Source of the DNA: Circinella minor
Lineage: Eukaryota > Mucoromycota > Mucoromycetes > Mucorales > Lichtheimiaceae
Direction of reading: 5' to 3'
Length of the DNA: 60,000 nt
Assembly: GCA_016758965.1 (NCBI GenBank)
Contig: JAEPRB010000233.1
Span: 1-60,000 of the forward strand
The position numbers and the translations under genes were made by a program. The notes below the pieces were generated by a model. The model was not told the DNA's origin and searched no databases. It saw only the letters and a program-made list of their open reading frames with translations. Positions 27,707 to 41,171 of this stretch are shown here, piece after piece (the first letter of the stretch is position 1; every line of letters starts with the position of its first letter).

Positions 27707-28063
27707 AAAACTCTTTCCATTCATTTCATCAATAACAAATCTATATTTTCGTACACACACAACAACAACATAATATTGTAATACCCTTTTTTTTTTTTTT
27801 AATAAATCACATCAATAACACCCGCTCCTCCTCCCTCGTTTTTCATATTTATAGAAAAAAAAACACTTACTACACATATATAAAACATTTACATTCAACA
27901 CAATAAATATATATAATTCTTATTAGAAAATAGAGTAATAGTAATAGTGTAATAATATATACGTACATAATATTGAGATGAAAATAAAAATAAAGTTTTA
28001 ATCGGTTATCTAAAATAAATAATTATTTTCGAGCTTTTCTATCTCTCTTAAAATTTAAAAGAA
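27707..28063. other. Intergenic, AP-2 mu to TSC10
   Basis: This is an AT-rich spacer with the 3' flank of the adaptor gene and the promoter and leader of the reductase gene. No gene is seen. Confidence 0.65.
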
Positions 28064-29554
28064 ATGACAGTTCCAGCATGGGCTTCTGTATTAATTGCCC
28101 TTGGTGCAGTTACAGTAGTTGCACTTTCTGTTGATCATCTCTATAATCGTATTATTCGAAATCCTTTTGAACCCACCAAAAAACATTGTTTTATTACGGG
28201 TGGAAGTACAGGTCTTGGTAAATCATTAGCCATTGAATTAATAAAAAAAGGAGCCAATGTTACTATTGTTGCACGTCGTCAATCAGAATTAGATAAAGCA
28301 GCTCAAGAAATTGAGGTAAAATATAAAAAAAAAAAAAATACAATGGTTTGGTTATATATAATAATAATAATACTAATAATAATAAACTATGTATTATATT
28401 ATTATAGGCATGTAAAATAAATAAAGAACAACGTGTTGTTACTATTAGTGCAGATATGACTTCCAAAGAAGATGTTATTAGAGCACTTGAAGAAGCTAAA
28501 GTTAAAATGGGGAGTGTTCCTGAAATTGTATGTACTTGTGCAGGTGCATCATTTCCTAAATATTTTTGTGATCATTCAATGGATGATTTTGAATATCTTA
28601 CAAAACTTAATTATCTTGGTCAAGCTTATGTTGCTCATGTAAGTTTACTTTTTTTATATATCAATCTATCAATCTATATATATATATATACTTTCATCTT
28701 ACTTTACTTTATATTATTATTAGCAAGCAACCATCTTGATGCGTGATAATGATGTCAAAGATGGAAAAATTATTTTTGTTTCATCTATGCTTGGTTTATT
28801 AAGTTTTACAGGTTATTCCGCTTATTCTCCTACTAAATTTGCTATTCGTGGATTAGCCGATACGCTTCGTAATGAATTAAAAAGATATAATATTGATGTT
28901 CATATTTTCTTTCCTGGAAATATTGATTCACCTGGTTATGTAGTTGAGGTAAAAAAAAAAAAAAAAATGAAAAATATATAATATAGTATTAATTCATTTT
29001 TATATAGAATTCAACAAAACCTGAAGTAACAAAAACTATTGAAGGAGCTAGTCCTGCCATGGATCCTAAAGAGTGTGCTAAAGCTCTTTTGAGTGGTAAA
29101 TAATAATAATAATGATAATGATAATAATAATGAAAAGAATTATTAACATTTTTTTTTTTTTTTTTAAAAAAAAAAAAAGGTTTATATTCTGGTCATTATA
29201 TGATTACAACTGAATTTATTGGTGAAGTTTTACGATGTGCAACTCGAGGTGAGTTAATCTATTATGTATATCTTTTGTGTATATAAGGTTATATATATCC
29301 TAATCTAAAAATATATATAATATCTTTTTAGGTGTAAACCCTTCCAATAATTATGTTATTGATTTCTTTTTGGCTGTTATTGCTCAGGTAATACTTGATT
29401 GTGTAAAAATGGAGAGGGGAGAGAGAGAGAAAAAGTAAGAAAGGATTATACCTTTGTACGTATCTATGAATTATTAATTTTTTATTTTTTTATATAGCCT
29501 GTTGGATCCATTTATGCTCTTTTTATGGATTATCTTGCTAAAAGAGCAAAATAA
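28064..29554 (+). CDS. TSC10: 3-ketodihydrosphingosine reductase (short-chain dehydrogenase)
   Basis: This enzyme reduces 3-ketosphinganine to sphinganine with NADPH, the second step of sphingolipid synthesis, at the ER membrane. Seven exons (28064-28315, 28408-28638, 28724-28948, 29008-29095, 29180-29248, 29332-29387, 29498-29554) close in phase to 325 residues. An N-terminal hydrophobic anchor (about 6-22) precedes the Rossmann fold. The cofactor loop TGGSTGLGKS is at 45-54, CAGASFPKYF follows the NAG-type position, and SSMLGLLSFTGYSAYSPTKF contains the catalytic Ser, Tyr195 and Lys199. FFPGNIDSPGY follows. The C-terminal hydrophobic hairpin (NNYVIDFFLAVIAQPVGSIY) is typical of KDSR/Tsc10 and separates it from generic SDRs. 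The gene converges with the next one across 155 bp. Confidence 0.93.
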
Positions 29555-29709
29555 TTAATTAAATTATAATGAAAAGTTACATGATTTGTACTATATAATA
29601 TTAATAAAAAAAAATCAATCATTTAAGATTATATAGGAAGGGGGGGTATTCTTGTTTGTTTGTGTGGGGGGGGGACATGGAAGGGAAATGATTGTTATGA
29701 AATCCTCAT

Positions 29710-32282
29710 TTATTTGGATGAATGGTTTATTATAGCAGTATCCAATACATGGATTGCTTCTTCTTTATACTTTTGTTGTATTGCAGCCATATCATCAAGA
29801 TATTTAGATTGTAAATCTTTCATATACTGTTGATATTCATTTTGAAATGAAGATTCAATTGTTTCTAAACGTGATTGAATAGTTTGTGTATATACTAAAA
29901 GAAGATTATATAATTTTAGAATTTTCCCCCATTCATTTTTCATATATATTAAATTTTAAAAAGAGAACTTACATGTATTTTCTGTCTCATTAAGAGTTTC
30001 TTTAAATTCTTTTATATAAAAAATAATTGGGGAATCGTTTAGTTTTTTTTTTTTTTTTTTTATGATTAATCAATTTAAGAAAGTCAATTTATTACCTCGA
30101 GATAATCTAGTTGTTTTAGATATTTCTTTATATTTTCGTTTCATATGAAGAGTTTGTGGATATTCTAATAACTAATAAATAAAATTCCTCATCATTTGAT
30201 TAATGATTGTAAAAGAAAAATTCTACATTTTTTTTTTATTCTTCTTCTTTGACTTACTTGATCGATAGTATGGACTACCCGTTTTCCAAATTGATTTAAA
30301 TCAATTGTTGAATTTTCTACATCCTTCATAGTAGTATTCGTATTGTTCTTTATTGTTTTTACAACTTTTTCAGGTACTGGAGTAACTGGTTCCTCATTTT
30401 TATCATCATCATTATCACTATTCATAAAATAAGGTGAACGAATTGTTCTTTTTTGTTTGTTTAAACTAGTAGTCGTTATATCTTGTAATGTAGATGAAGA
30501 ACAAGTAGATAATGCTATTGATGAAACAGGTATATTAAGTCGACTACGTTTCGTCAAAGAGGGTTTCTGTTGTTGTTGTTGTAAAGTATCCGATGAATGT
30601 CCTGATTTTGGACCCCAAAGAGAAACAGAACGAAATAAAAATAACATGGCACGAGTAATCGATTTTCGTACCATTTCTTCCATATTATCTAAACCAATAC
30701 CTAAATTTACATTATACATTGTATTTCGTAAATTTTCATTGGATTCCCAAATATCCATCCAATGATTCTTGTTGACCATGGATTGACATAATATATCAAA
30801 AGCACGTTCTTCTACAGTTGATTTAGTAATTATCCATAAAGCACGTCTTTGACCCTCCAATTTTGAAAATAGTGTATGCGTAGGTAATATACGAATATCT
30901 AATATAATCACTATATCGATACTAGGTCGATTTGACTTTATTAAATTGGGGATTGTTTTAGTTTTTTTTTTTTTTCTTTTCTTTCTTTCATAGCCATAAG
31001 AATAAGGAAAAAAAAAAAGATCTTTTTACCCATTTTTTAAAAGAATTTTTCTTATCAGTAGTAATAAAAACACCATGTTCTTTTATCCAATTATTCTCAA
31101 GTATAACAGGAATTCGTTCACATGGATAACCATTGGATCGTAAAAGATTATAAATAACTGTTTCAGTATTATGATTTTCGGTAACTATAGCAATATCATT
31201 TTTCTTTATATATATAGATAGATAGATTAATATGACATTGAAATGAAATGTTATATATTACTACGTAATTTTTTTTTCTCTCTCTCCCTCTCCCATCATC
31301 ATAATAATAAATAATAATAGTCCTTATCTACCTGATTTAAGGATGTAATACGTCGTAATAATTCAAATAATAAAAAAGTTTTTCCAGATCGTTTAATACG
31401 ATCATAATCATTTGTTGAAACTTCATCTAGATTATCTTGAATGATTTCTGAATCTGGATGATTTAAAATATTTAATAATTTTTCAAATTCATTTCTTATA
31501 ATATGATGATGATGATGATGATGATGATGGGTATTTGCTGTGGTTGTTGCTATTTCTATCGCGCGTTGACATTGTTCTTGTTGATAGGGAGTAGCACGCG
31601 TAAATATAATTTCATGATGAATTCTAGGTGTTGATGTAGTTGATAATAATGGTTCAGAAGATGAAAGCATCGTGTGTTCAGGTGAAGATCTATTATTTTG
31701 ATTATTCTGTTTTGAATGAGAATCCATTCTACTGTCATTTTTATGTGGATGTTGTTGTTGAGAAATTTCTTGTAATTGATTTTCTTGTTCTATTCTATTT
31801 TCTTGTGTATTATTGAGTGATAAGGGTAATAATTGAGGTGATGTTAAAGAGGTTACTGATAGTAATGGAGAAGGAGTTGTATTGCTCATATTAGTAGTAG
31901 TAGTAGTAGTGGTAGGTTGAACGGATGGATTTTCCATATCCATGTTACTTTGTCGTTGATTATGTATAATAGTATAGTTGGTATGATACAAATCATTTTC
32001 TTCTTGATCTATTCTTAGTGTCGTCGTTGTCTTTGTCATGTCTTTTGATAATTCTGTTGACATGGGTGTTGTATGTATCGTTGTTGTTTGATCCATAGAA
32101 GGTGCTTGGATCGTTCCATGATCCATAGTCGACCATTCTTTCCATTTTTGCATATATTCAAGTTTTGGATTCCATTCCAATCGAGGTTCTCTCCATGGTG
32201 TTGTTGTAGGAATGATCTTTGAATCCGTTAATAGTTTTAAACTAGGTACGCGATGAAGTTGATAAAAAACTTCCATTGTCAT
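29710..32282 (-). CDS. HDA1-complex subunit 2/3-like protein (degenerate helicase-C fold)
   Basis: This is probably a chromatin protein related to Hda2/Hda3-type subunits of class II histone deacetylase complexes. Six exons on the - strand (32282-31332, 31203-31030, 30935-30258, 30171-30096, 30008-29973, 29894-29710) close in phase to 699 residues. A conserved N-terminus (EVFYQLHRVPSLKLLTDSKI) is followed by a long Thr/Gln/His-rich linker. The core then reads as a SNF2-type second lobe: RSGKTFLLFELLRRI, DIAIVTENHNTETVIYNLLR, SIDIVIILDIRI and LWIITKSTVEERAFDI. No Walker or DEAD motifs are seen. The C-terminus is a charged coiled coil (QSRLETIESSFQNEYQQYMK), as in Hda3. An in-frame ATG at 32324 is a possible earlier start. 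The family call is by pattern memory only; a fragment of an unusual SNF2 remodeller is the alternative. Confidence 0.6.
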
Positions 32283-32754
32283 TTGATTTTTTTTTTTTTT
32301 CTTTTCAAAATGACTAATGACCACGGTTTTTAAATGAATAAGAAAAGGGGAGGGATAATGGTTACTGATAATTTTTTGATATAATGTAGTTGAAAAAAAA
32401 AGACAGCAGAATTTTGTTTTGTTTTTTAAGTGTAGTAGCGTTTTATTCAGTTTCCTTTTTTTTTTAAAAAAAAAAAAAACACTTATCGTTGTCTTCTATT
32501 ATTTATTCAATTATTTGAAATATATACAGCTATTGAATGAAAAAAAATAAGATGTGAAAACGGTATCATTTTATTACAAACTTTAATTGAGAGAGAGAGA
32601 GAGAGAGAGAGAAATGGGACAAAGAGGAAGGCGTAGGGATATACATATATATACTCACCCCGCTTACGACAAACATTACATGTAGATGAGCCCCGTTGTA
32701 TATTCAATCTTGAATATATTAAAAGAAGGAAAAAAAAATAGAGAAGGTTTATAA
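32283..32754. other. Spacer between two - strand genes
   Basis: This is the promoter of the HDA2/3-like gene and the 3' flank of the forkhead gene. It contains a (GA)n run at 32589-32612. No gene is seen. Confidence 0.6.
32589..32612. repeat. (GA)n microsatellite
   Basis: This is a run of about 12 GA units between the forkhead and HDA2/3-like genes. Confidence 0.9.
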
Positions 32755-34978
<2,224 letters not shown>

Positions 34979-35976
34979 CGAAAACCCGTTTTATTTTTAT
35001 TATTTTTAAACTGTATATATAAAATAAAACCTCAAGAAGATAACTTTTTTTTTTTTTTTTTTTTTTTTTCGCGACGAGTAAAAAAAAGCGGGCAATAATC
35101 TTTTGAAAAAACAAAAAAAAAAAAAAGGTATAGCGGGTGAATTTTCAACCCCTCAAATTAAATTTCCCTTTCCCTCCTTCTTCTCCATATATATTACAAC
35201 ATCATTTGATTATAAAAAAAAAAAAGGGATCTTTCTTTTATTTTAACTACCATTAAAGTTGGGAACAATCTGACACCTAAAAAAAGATAGGAGAATAATA
35301 AAATGAATAATTCGAAAGCTTTCTTTCAAACTTATTCGGAATAATAATAGAAACCTTTCCTCTTTTCCCCTCCAATTACTATTATATAGATGTTAAGTTT
35401 TTTATTAGTTTTAAAAAAACTATTATGGTTATTAGATAAACCTCCAACCCTTTATCCGAAAATCCTACTCAAGCAAAAAAAAAAAAAAAAAAAAAAAAAA
35501 AGTATATTATTCAATCCTACTTGTTGGACATTATTGTTATACCAAAATAATAATAAACATTTTACTATATTATAATGTTTATTTCACTACAGATTCATTG
35601 TGAAAGGGGAGAGAGAGGAAATGGTAATTATATAAAAAATGATTACTAGATATAGATTTATTTAAAAAAAACTCAAATGGTTATGTTTTAATCAATGGAA
35701 ATGTACTTTCAAAAAAAAAAAAGAGGGACAGGGGAGGGAGGGAATTAGAAACTAAAAAATATTCCTTCAGATTCATCAACCCCAAGTGGCCAAATGAATT
35801 GTTTTAGAATTTTTTATTAAACTTATTGCCATTTAAAAAAATTAAAAGCTTAAAAAGAAGTGGCAGCTCTCCCAGGAACTTGGTTTCACCGAAAACTAAT
35901 CCCCTTTTTTTTTTTTTTAGGAAACTTTTGGTTCATTTATAATCAACTCCCCCTCCCCTTCCCTCCCTTTCTTAAA
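34979..35976. promoter_or_regulatory. Divergent promoter region, forkhead (-) and serine hydrolase (+)
   Basis: The two genes start back to back, so this 1-kb interval must contain both promoters. It holds long T runs at about 35046-35070 and A runs at about 35476-35501, and no supportable gene. No specific operator was recognised. Confidence 0.6.
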
Positions 35977-37235
35977 ATGACGGGAACAAATAAACTTAAA
36001 ATATTATGCCTTCATGGTATGGTTCAAAATGGCACAGTATTTCGTAAAAAGACTGCTGTATTAAGAAAAAAGTTAGATAAGATTGCAGATCTAGGTAAAA
36101 ATGAAAAGAATGAAAAATCAAAAATTAATTGAGAAAAAAAAAAAAAAAAGTCAAATTCAACGGATTATTTAAATGTTATATTTTTTTTTTCCATTCAATG
36201 GTGGGGAGGGTTTAGTTTATGTCACTGCTCCTCATTTAGTTCTTGACCCAGAATATACTACAGAAATACATCGTATCGCAGCAGCAGAACCTTTAGCACA
36301 TGAAGGTAAAGAATAATAATGTCCCCCTAATTATTTTGGCTTATTAATGCAATTTTTTTTTTTAGAGCTCAAACCTTTCGGATGGTGGCAACCTATTAGA
36401 AATCGTCCTAATACATCTGATGGTTATTATCAAGGTTTTAAAGAATCAATTGAATATATTAAAAAAGTCATGATCGAACAGGTAAGCCATTTTTTTTTTT
36501 TTTTTTTTGTATTTATGAAAAGAAAGGGGGAAATCTTATTTAGGAAATCTTTTTTTTTTGAACAAAAAAGGGACCATTTGATGGAGTTTTTGGTTTTTCA
36601 CAAGGTAAAATAGAAATTAATCACCATGACAATTTTTATATTTGCCACGTTTTTTTTTCATTTTATAAAAAAAAAAGTCTAAAAAAACACATTTTTCTCC
36701 TTAAAAAAAAACAAATGATGGATAGGTGCATGTTTTGCAGCACTTTTATCCGAACTTTTAGAAAATAGAACATTAGTTCCTGATTTGATTCCTAATGATT
36801 TCAATCATCCAGCTTTTCGTTTTGCTATTATTGCTGCCGGTTTCAAAACAGTTTCTCAAGAAGCAACTGATTCATTGTTTCAAAATAAAATCAAAACACC
36901 TAGTATACATTTGATTGGAGAAGCAGATACAGTTATTGAACCACAAAAAATGTTAGATTTAGCAAATACTTTTATTCACCCGGTTATATTTAAACATGCT
37001 GGAGGGTAGGTTTCTTTTTTTTTAAAAAATGTGTAACCTATTTTACACATAAAAAAAAAATATTACTATAAATTGGAAATAACTTTTTTTTTTTGATATA
37101 CTCACACACAAACACACCATTTTTTTTTTTTTTGCCAATGCACAAATATACATATATGCACACAGACATTTAGTACCAACCAATGCTGCTAGTAAAAACG
37201 AAATATTTGAATTCGTTAACAAGTTCCAACAATAA
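35977..37235 (+). CDS. FSH-family serine hydrolase
   Basis: This is a small alpha/beta hydrolase of the FSH1 / OVCA2 family; the natural substrate is unknown in most fungi. Six exons (35977-36094, 36216-36305, 36366-36481, 36571-36604, 36726-37005, 37166-37235) close in phase to 235 residues, the normal size. Landmarks: LKILCLHGMVQNGTVFRKK (oxyanion loop strand), WWQPIRN, nucleophile elbow GVFGFSQG with Ser118, HLIGEADTVIEPQKML carrying the catalytic Asp, and KHAGGHLVPTN with the catalytic His. The elbow lies in a 34-nt exon, which would be lost in a naive gene model. A cytosolic location is expected, since there is no signal peptide or membrane segment. Confidence 0.9.
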
Positions 37236-38053
37236 AACTGTTTTCTTGTCACCAATTAAAAAAAGTAACCGGATAAATATTATCCGCTCGGTTTCATTTT
37301 TTTTTATGTTGCTAGGTTACCTTTTTGTTAAAGTAGCCAACAACAAAATAGAAAAAAAAAATTTTCTTTTTAAATAAAAAAAAAAAAGGCTTTCTTTTCC
37401 TTCTTTCTTCTCCGATCGTGTTTTTTTTTTTCTTTCTCTCTCTCTCTTTCTTTTTTCATCCTTTTTCTTTTTTTTTTAAACCACCCCGAATCTTATAACA
37501 AAAAATAAAATTTTGTTATATTTTATAAAAACAAATCCTTTTTCTTTTTCAAATTTATTTTTTTGAACCTCCAAGAAAAAAAAAATAATTAAAATAAATA
37601 AACGATAGCAACGCGAACCATTACCGCTCCTTTCTTGTCCGATTTGTGAAACCTTTAGAAAAAAAAAACGATCGATTGTTTGTGTTCTCTTTTAAAAAGA
37701 AACAAATTTAAAATAATCTGATAGTTCGAACAAAACAACAACAACAAAAACAAGACAGAAAAAAAAAGAACCTCTTTTTTTTTTGATCCCTTTTTTTTTA
37801 TATTTTCGGCTCCCCTTAATTTTTTTTTTTTAGATAATATCAACGTAAGGATTCTTTTTTACCATTTTGTTAAATTTCTAATGTATTATATATTTATATT
37901 TTCTCTGAGACTAAAAACTTTTTAACGAAAACTTTCTTTCTTTCTCTCTTTTTTTTTTATTTGTACTAGTCAAAAAGAATTCCTTTTGCCGTTTTTATTC
38001 ATATCAAATTATTATTATTATTTTTACTTTATTATCTTATTGAATTCATCTCG
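37236..38053. other. Intergenic, serine hydrolase to Zn2Cys6 factor
   Basis: No gene is seen. The + strand is C/T-rich from 37390 to 37480 (ctttctctctctctctttc), with many T and A runs; this looks like the promoter and leader of the downstream factor. Confidence 0.6.
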
Positions 38054-39602
38054 ATGCAATTTGTACACTCACCTTATCTCGGTTATACGACATCCAACAA
38101 TGGTTCTCAACAGTCGTCAACCAGTCAACAAACAAATCCTCAAGGTTTACCTTATGCTCCTTTAGACCAACAATTGAATTATCATCAACAACCTACTCCA
38201 GGTGTTCAACATCATCAACAACAGCAACAACAACAACCTCATCCTGGTTATCCTGGAGGTTATGTACCTCAACAAATGTTGTCACAAAATGATAGTAGTA
38301 GTACTGGAGGTGGACCTGTTAAACCAAAAAGAAAACAAGTGAAAAATGCTTGTGGTAAGTTATTCTATACACTCTTCTCTTTCTCTCTCTGTGTGTATGT
38401 GTGTTCCCATTCCGTGGATAGTATAATAATGGAGAATTTGAATTATAATTGATATTAACGTTGCATCATTGTTTATATGTTTTCTTTTTTTTTTAACTTT
38501 TTTGTAGTCAATTGTCAAAAAGCTTGTAAAAAATGTGATGATGCTCGCCCTTGTCCTCGATGTATTAAATATGGAATTGAAGCAACATGTGTCAATTCGG
38601 TACGCAAGGAACGTAAAAAAGGTGTAAAACGTGGACCCTATAAACAACGTAAAGGTCAAGGTAAGTGAAATTACCAAAAAAGACATTATCACAATTTTAT
38701 TTTTATTTAAAAAAAAAAGATTAAATTACACTCTCTCCCCCCAGAGTTTTTTTTTTCTAACTTTTTTTTTTGTATAATTATTATTAGATGCCGATAATGC
38801 TTCTGCTACTTCTCAACCATCTACACCTGTACCAGAAACATTATCTTCTTTAACTTCACCTAATGGTAATCCCATGTTACATCCTTATTTACGTGCTCTT
38901 GGTGCTGGGGATAGCTATCAGCCACATCAACCTACCCATGTTATGTCACCTTATACTGTTCCCCCTGCAATTATGCAACAAATGTATCAAGCTGAATATC
39001 AACCTACTACGGCTGCTGTTAAACAACAACAATCTCCACAACAACAGCATCAACAACAACAACAAGAGGATAGTAATAATACCGGAGTTAAAGCCAAGGA
39101 GACTTCATCGGCTGGAACCGACTCCGATGAAGAAGGTAATAAGCTTAATATCCTTTCACAGCTATGCAGCGCTGTATTAGACCACTCCGACTCTCCCAAA
39201 GAGGATGCAGATCAAAATGACAGTTCTACCAATACACCTGCTACTGCTACAACACCTACTCCTACCAATAAGAAAGATCAATATACACTCCTTTCAGGTC
39301 AAACAGGATATAATATTCCTACGAATGCTCAACAACAACAATCATCCGGTGGAGCACGTAATTTTGTATATCCTTCTTCAAATGGTAATAATACTGCTAA
39401 TTCATCACCAACACAACAAATGCATCCTTATTATCAACAACAACAATCACAACAAGTATGGCCTTTACCTCCATTACAATCTGTTGTTCCTTCAGATCGT
39501 AATATGTATTATCAACAACAGAATCCATTACAACATACACCTCAAAATCAAGAAAATGGTAATGATAATTGGAATGGATCTACTACACCTCAATGGCAAT
39601 AG
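38054..39602 (+). CDS. Zn2Cys6 transcription factor
   Basis: This is a nuclear transcription factor with a GAL4-type zinc cluster. Three exons (38054-38354, 38508-38660, 38788-39602) close in phase to 422 residues. The cluster, near residues 100-127, reads ACVNCQKACKKCDDARPCPR followed by CIKYGIEATC. That gives C-x2-C-x6-C-x5-C-x2-C-x8-C, with one extra Cys in the first loop. It is followed by the basic KERKKGVKRGPYKQRKGQ segment. The intron falls inside the cluster, after the first Cys. The flanks are Gln/Pro/His-rich and no fungal_trans domain is seen. The VKRGPYK linker and short length recall a conserved basal-fungal and basidiomycete subfamily rather than Gal4 itself. DNA targets are unknown. 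Confidence 0.9.
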
Positions 39603-39781
39603 GTAAAAAACAGAAAAGGAATAAACCATACACATACACATACACACGCACGCACGCACACACATATATACATACATACACACACACACATATATATATA
39701 TATACATATATATAATCAAACTTCATAGAAAAAAAACACATTTTTTTATTTTATTTATTTGCGTAAAAAAAACTTACATGT

Positions 39782-39813
<32 letters not shown>

Positions 39814-40526
39814 TCAACAAAAATTCTTTATGTACATACCCAAGTTTTATTTTATTTTATTTTTATAACAACTTGTCAATCACACACACACACACACTTT
39901 TTTAATTTCATTCTTTTTTAGAAAAAAAAAACAAAACAAATACATTTCATATGCTTTAATATATTTTGATGCCGGGGGGAGAAACATAATATTACATATA
40001 TATAAAAAAAATAAAAATAAAATAATAATCATGGTTTTTTTTAAATGTTTTATCGTTTCCAAGGTAACACGGGGATTCCCTAATTTTGTTCAAACAAGAA
40101 TTTTTGTTGTCATTTTTGAAAAAAGCATAATCCATTTAACGGAGTAAAAAGAAAATTATTTGGGTTTTTTGTTGCTAAGCCGCGGTTATTTCTTTCAGGT
40201 TCCCAATTTTTTTTTTTTTTGTATGATTCTAAATGACATTTTTATATTACTTTTTTGTTTTGTTTAGTTTTTTTGCAAGAGATAAATAATAAAAAATAAA
40301 AAAGTTATATCTTTATACATGTTAAAATGAAAATAGAGGGGGAGGAAAAGATAAAAAAAAACAAATTGGGTCTGTGTATGTGCGTGTATATATGTGCGTG
40401 TTTCAAGAGATAGAAAGGGAAATGTTCATTTTTTTTTACTTGTATTATTTTTTGAAAGGTGTGTATAATTTTTTTGATGATGAAAGATTTATGAAATGAA
40501 ATAATAATAAAAAAAAATAATCCTTC
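39603..40526. other. Convergent intergenic region with microsatellites
   Basis: This is 3' flank of the Zn2Cys6 gene (+) and of the uL16m gene (-). It holds (AC)n/(AT)n at 39632-39715 and a (CT)n run at 39787-39813. No gene is seen. Confidence 0.65.
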
Positions 40527-41171
40527 TTATGCTTCCTTCTTATCACTATTATCCTTGTTTTCATGAGATTGTTTTGAAACAGAAACGTAACCAGCACCTA
40601 CTACAGGCTTACTACCTCGTTCTACTATTTCAGTTTTTACAGGCAACTTATAACTTGCTAATCGAAAAGCTTCTTTGGCAATTTCTTTACGCATACCACC
40701 AATTTCAAAAATAATACGGTTCAAAGGTACTCGGCAAGCCCAATATTCAAAACTACCTTTACCTTTACCCATACGTACTTCGTTACCTTTGGTTGTGACA
40801 GGAATATCAGGGAATACGCGCATCCACATTTGGGATCCTTTCACCGTCTTTAATTTTCGTCGCAATGTAACAAAAACTGATGTTAATTGTCTTCCAGTTA
40901 AACGAGCTCCTTCCTTGATACGTAAACCATATTCACCAAATTCAACAGTAGTTCCTTTTGTTGAACCACCTGTAGGAAGTGGAATTTTGCCTTTTTGTGC
41001 TTTTCTATACTTGGTACGACGTGGTGAAAAGTTGGAAGCAAATCGTACAGTGGTTAATGCTAAAGGTGTAGTATTATTCATTCGTTGTACATTGGTCCAT
41101 TGTTGTTGAAAAGTAGTTGTAGCTGATGATACAACATTCCATACGTTTCGTTTATAAAGTGAACTGAACAT
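40527..41171 (-). CDS. MRPL16: Mitochondrial large-subunit ribosomal protein uL16m
   Basis: This is a component of the mitochondrial 54S/39S large ribosomal subunit, near the peptidyl-transferase region. It is a single exon of 214 residues with no intron, unlike its neighbours. Residues 1-45 form a Ser/Thr/Arg-containing presequence-like region. The uL16 fold follows: RRTKYRKAQKGKIP, EFGEYGLRIKEGARLTGRQL, WMRVFPDIPVTTKGNEVRMG, KGKGSFEYWACRVPLNRIIF and IAKEAFRLASYKLPVKTEIV. These are the conserved uL16 blocks, including the KGKG loop. The C-terminus is charged. A cytosolic uL16 is excluded, because eukaryotic cytosolic uL16 (Rpl10) has a different sequence. Confidence 0.95.
   Translation of the reverse strand: MFSSLYKRNVWNVVSSATTTFQQQWTNVQRMNNTTPLALTTVRFASNFSPRRTKYRKAQKGKIPLPTGGSTKGTTVEFGEYGLRIKEGARLTGRQLTSVFVTLRRKLKTVKGSQMWMRVFPDIPVTTKGNEVRMGKGKGSFEYWACRVPLNRIIFEIGGMRKEIAKEAFRLASYKLPVKTEIVERGSKPVVGAGYVSVSKQSHENKDNSDKKEA

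Noticed and set aside
31501..31530. CRISPR-like or regulatory gat repeat
   Set aside because: It is a trinucleotide run that encodes a poly-His tract in the HDA2/3-like protein.
40529..41109. Frames on the + strand opposite uL16m
   Set aside because: They are shadows of a clearly conserved - strand ribosomal protein.
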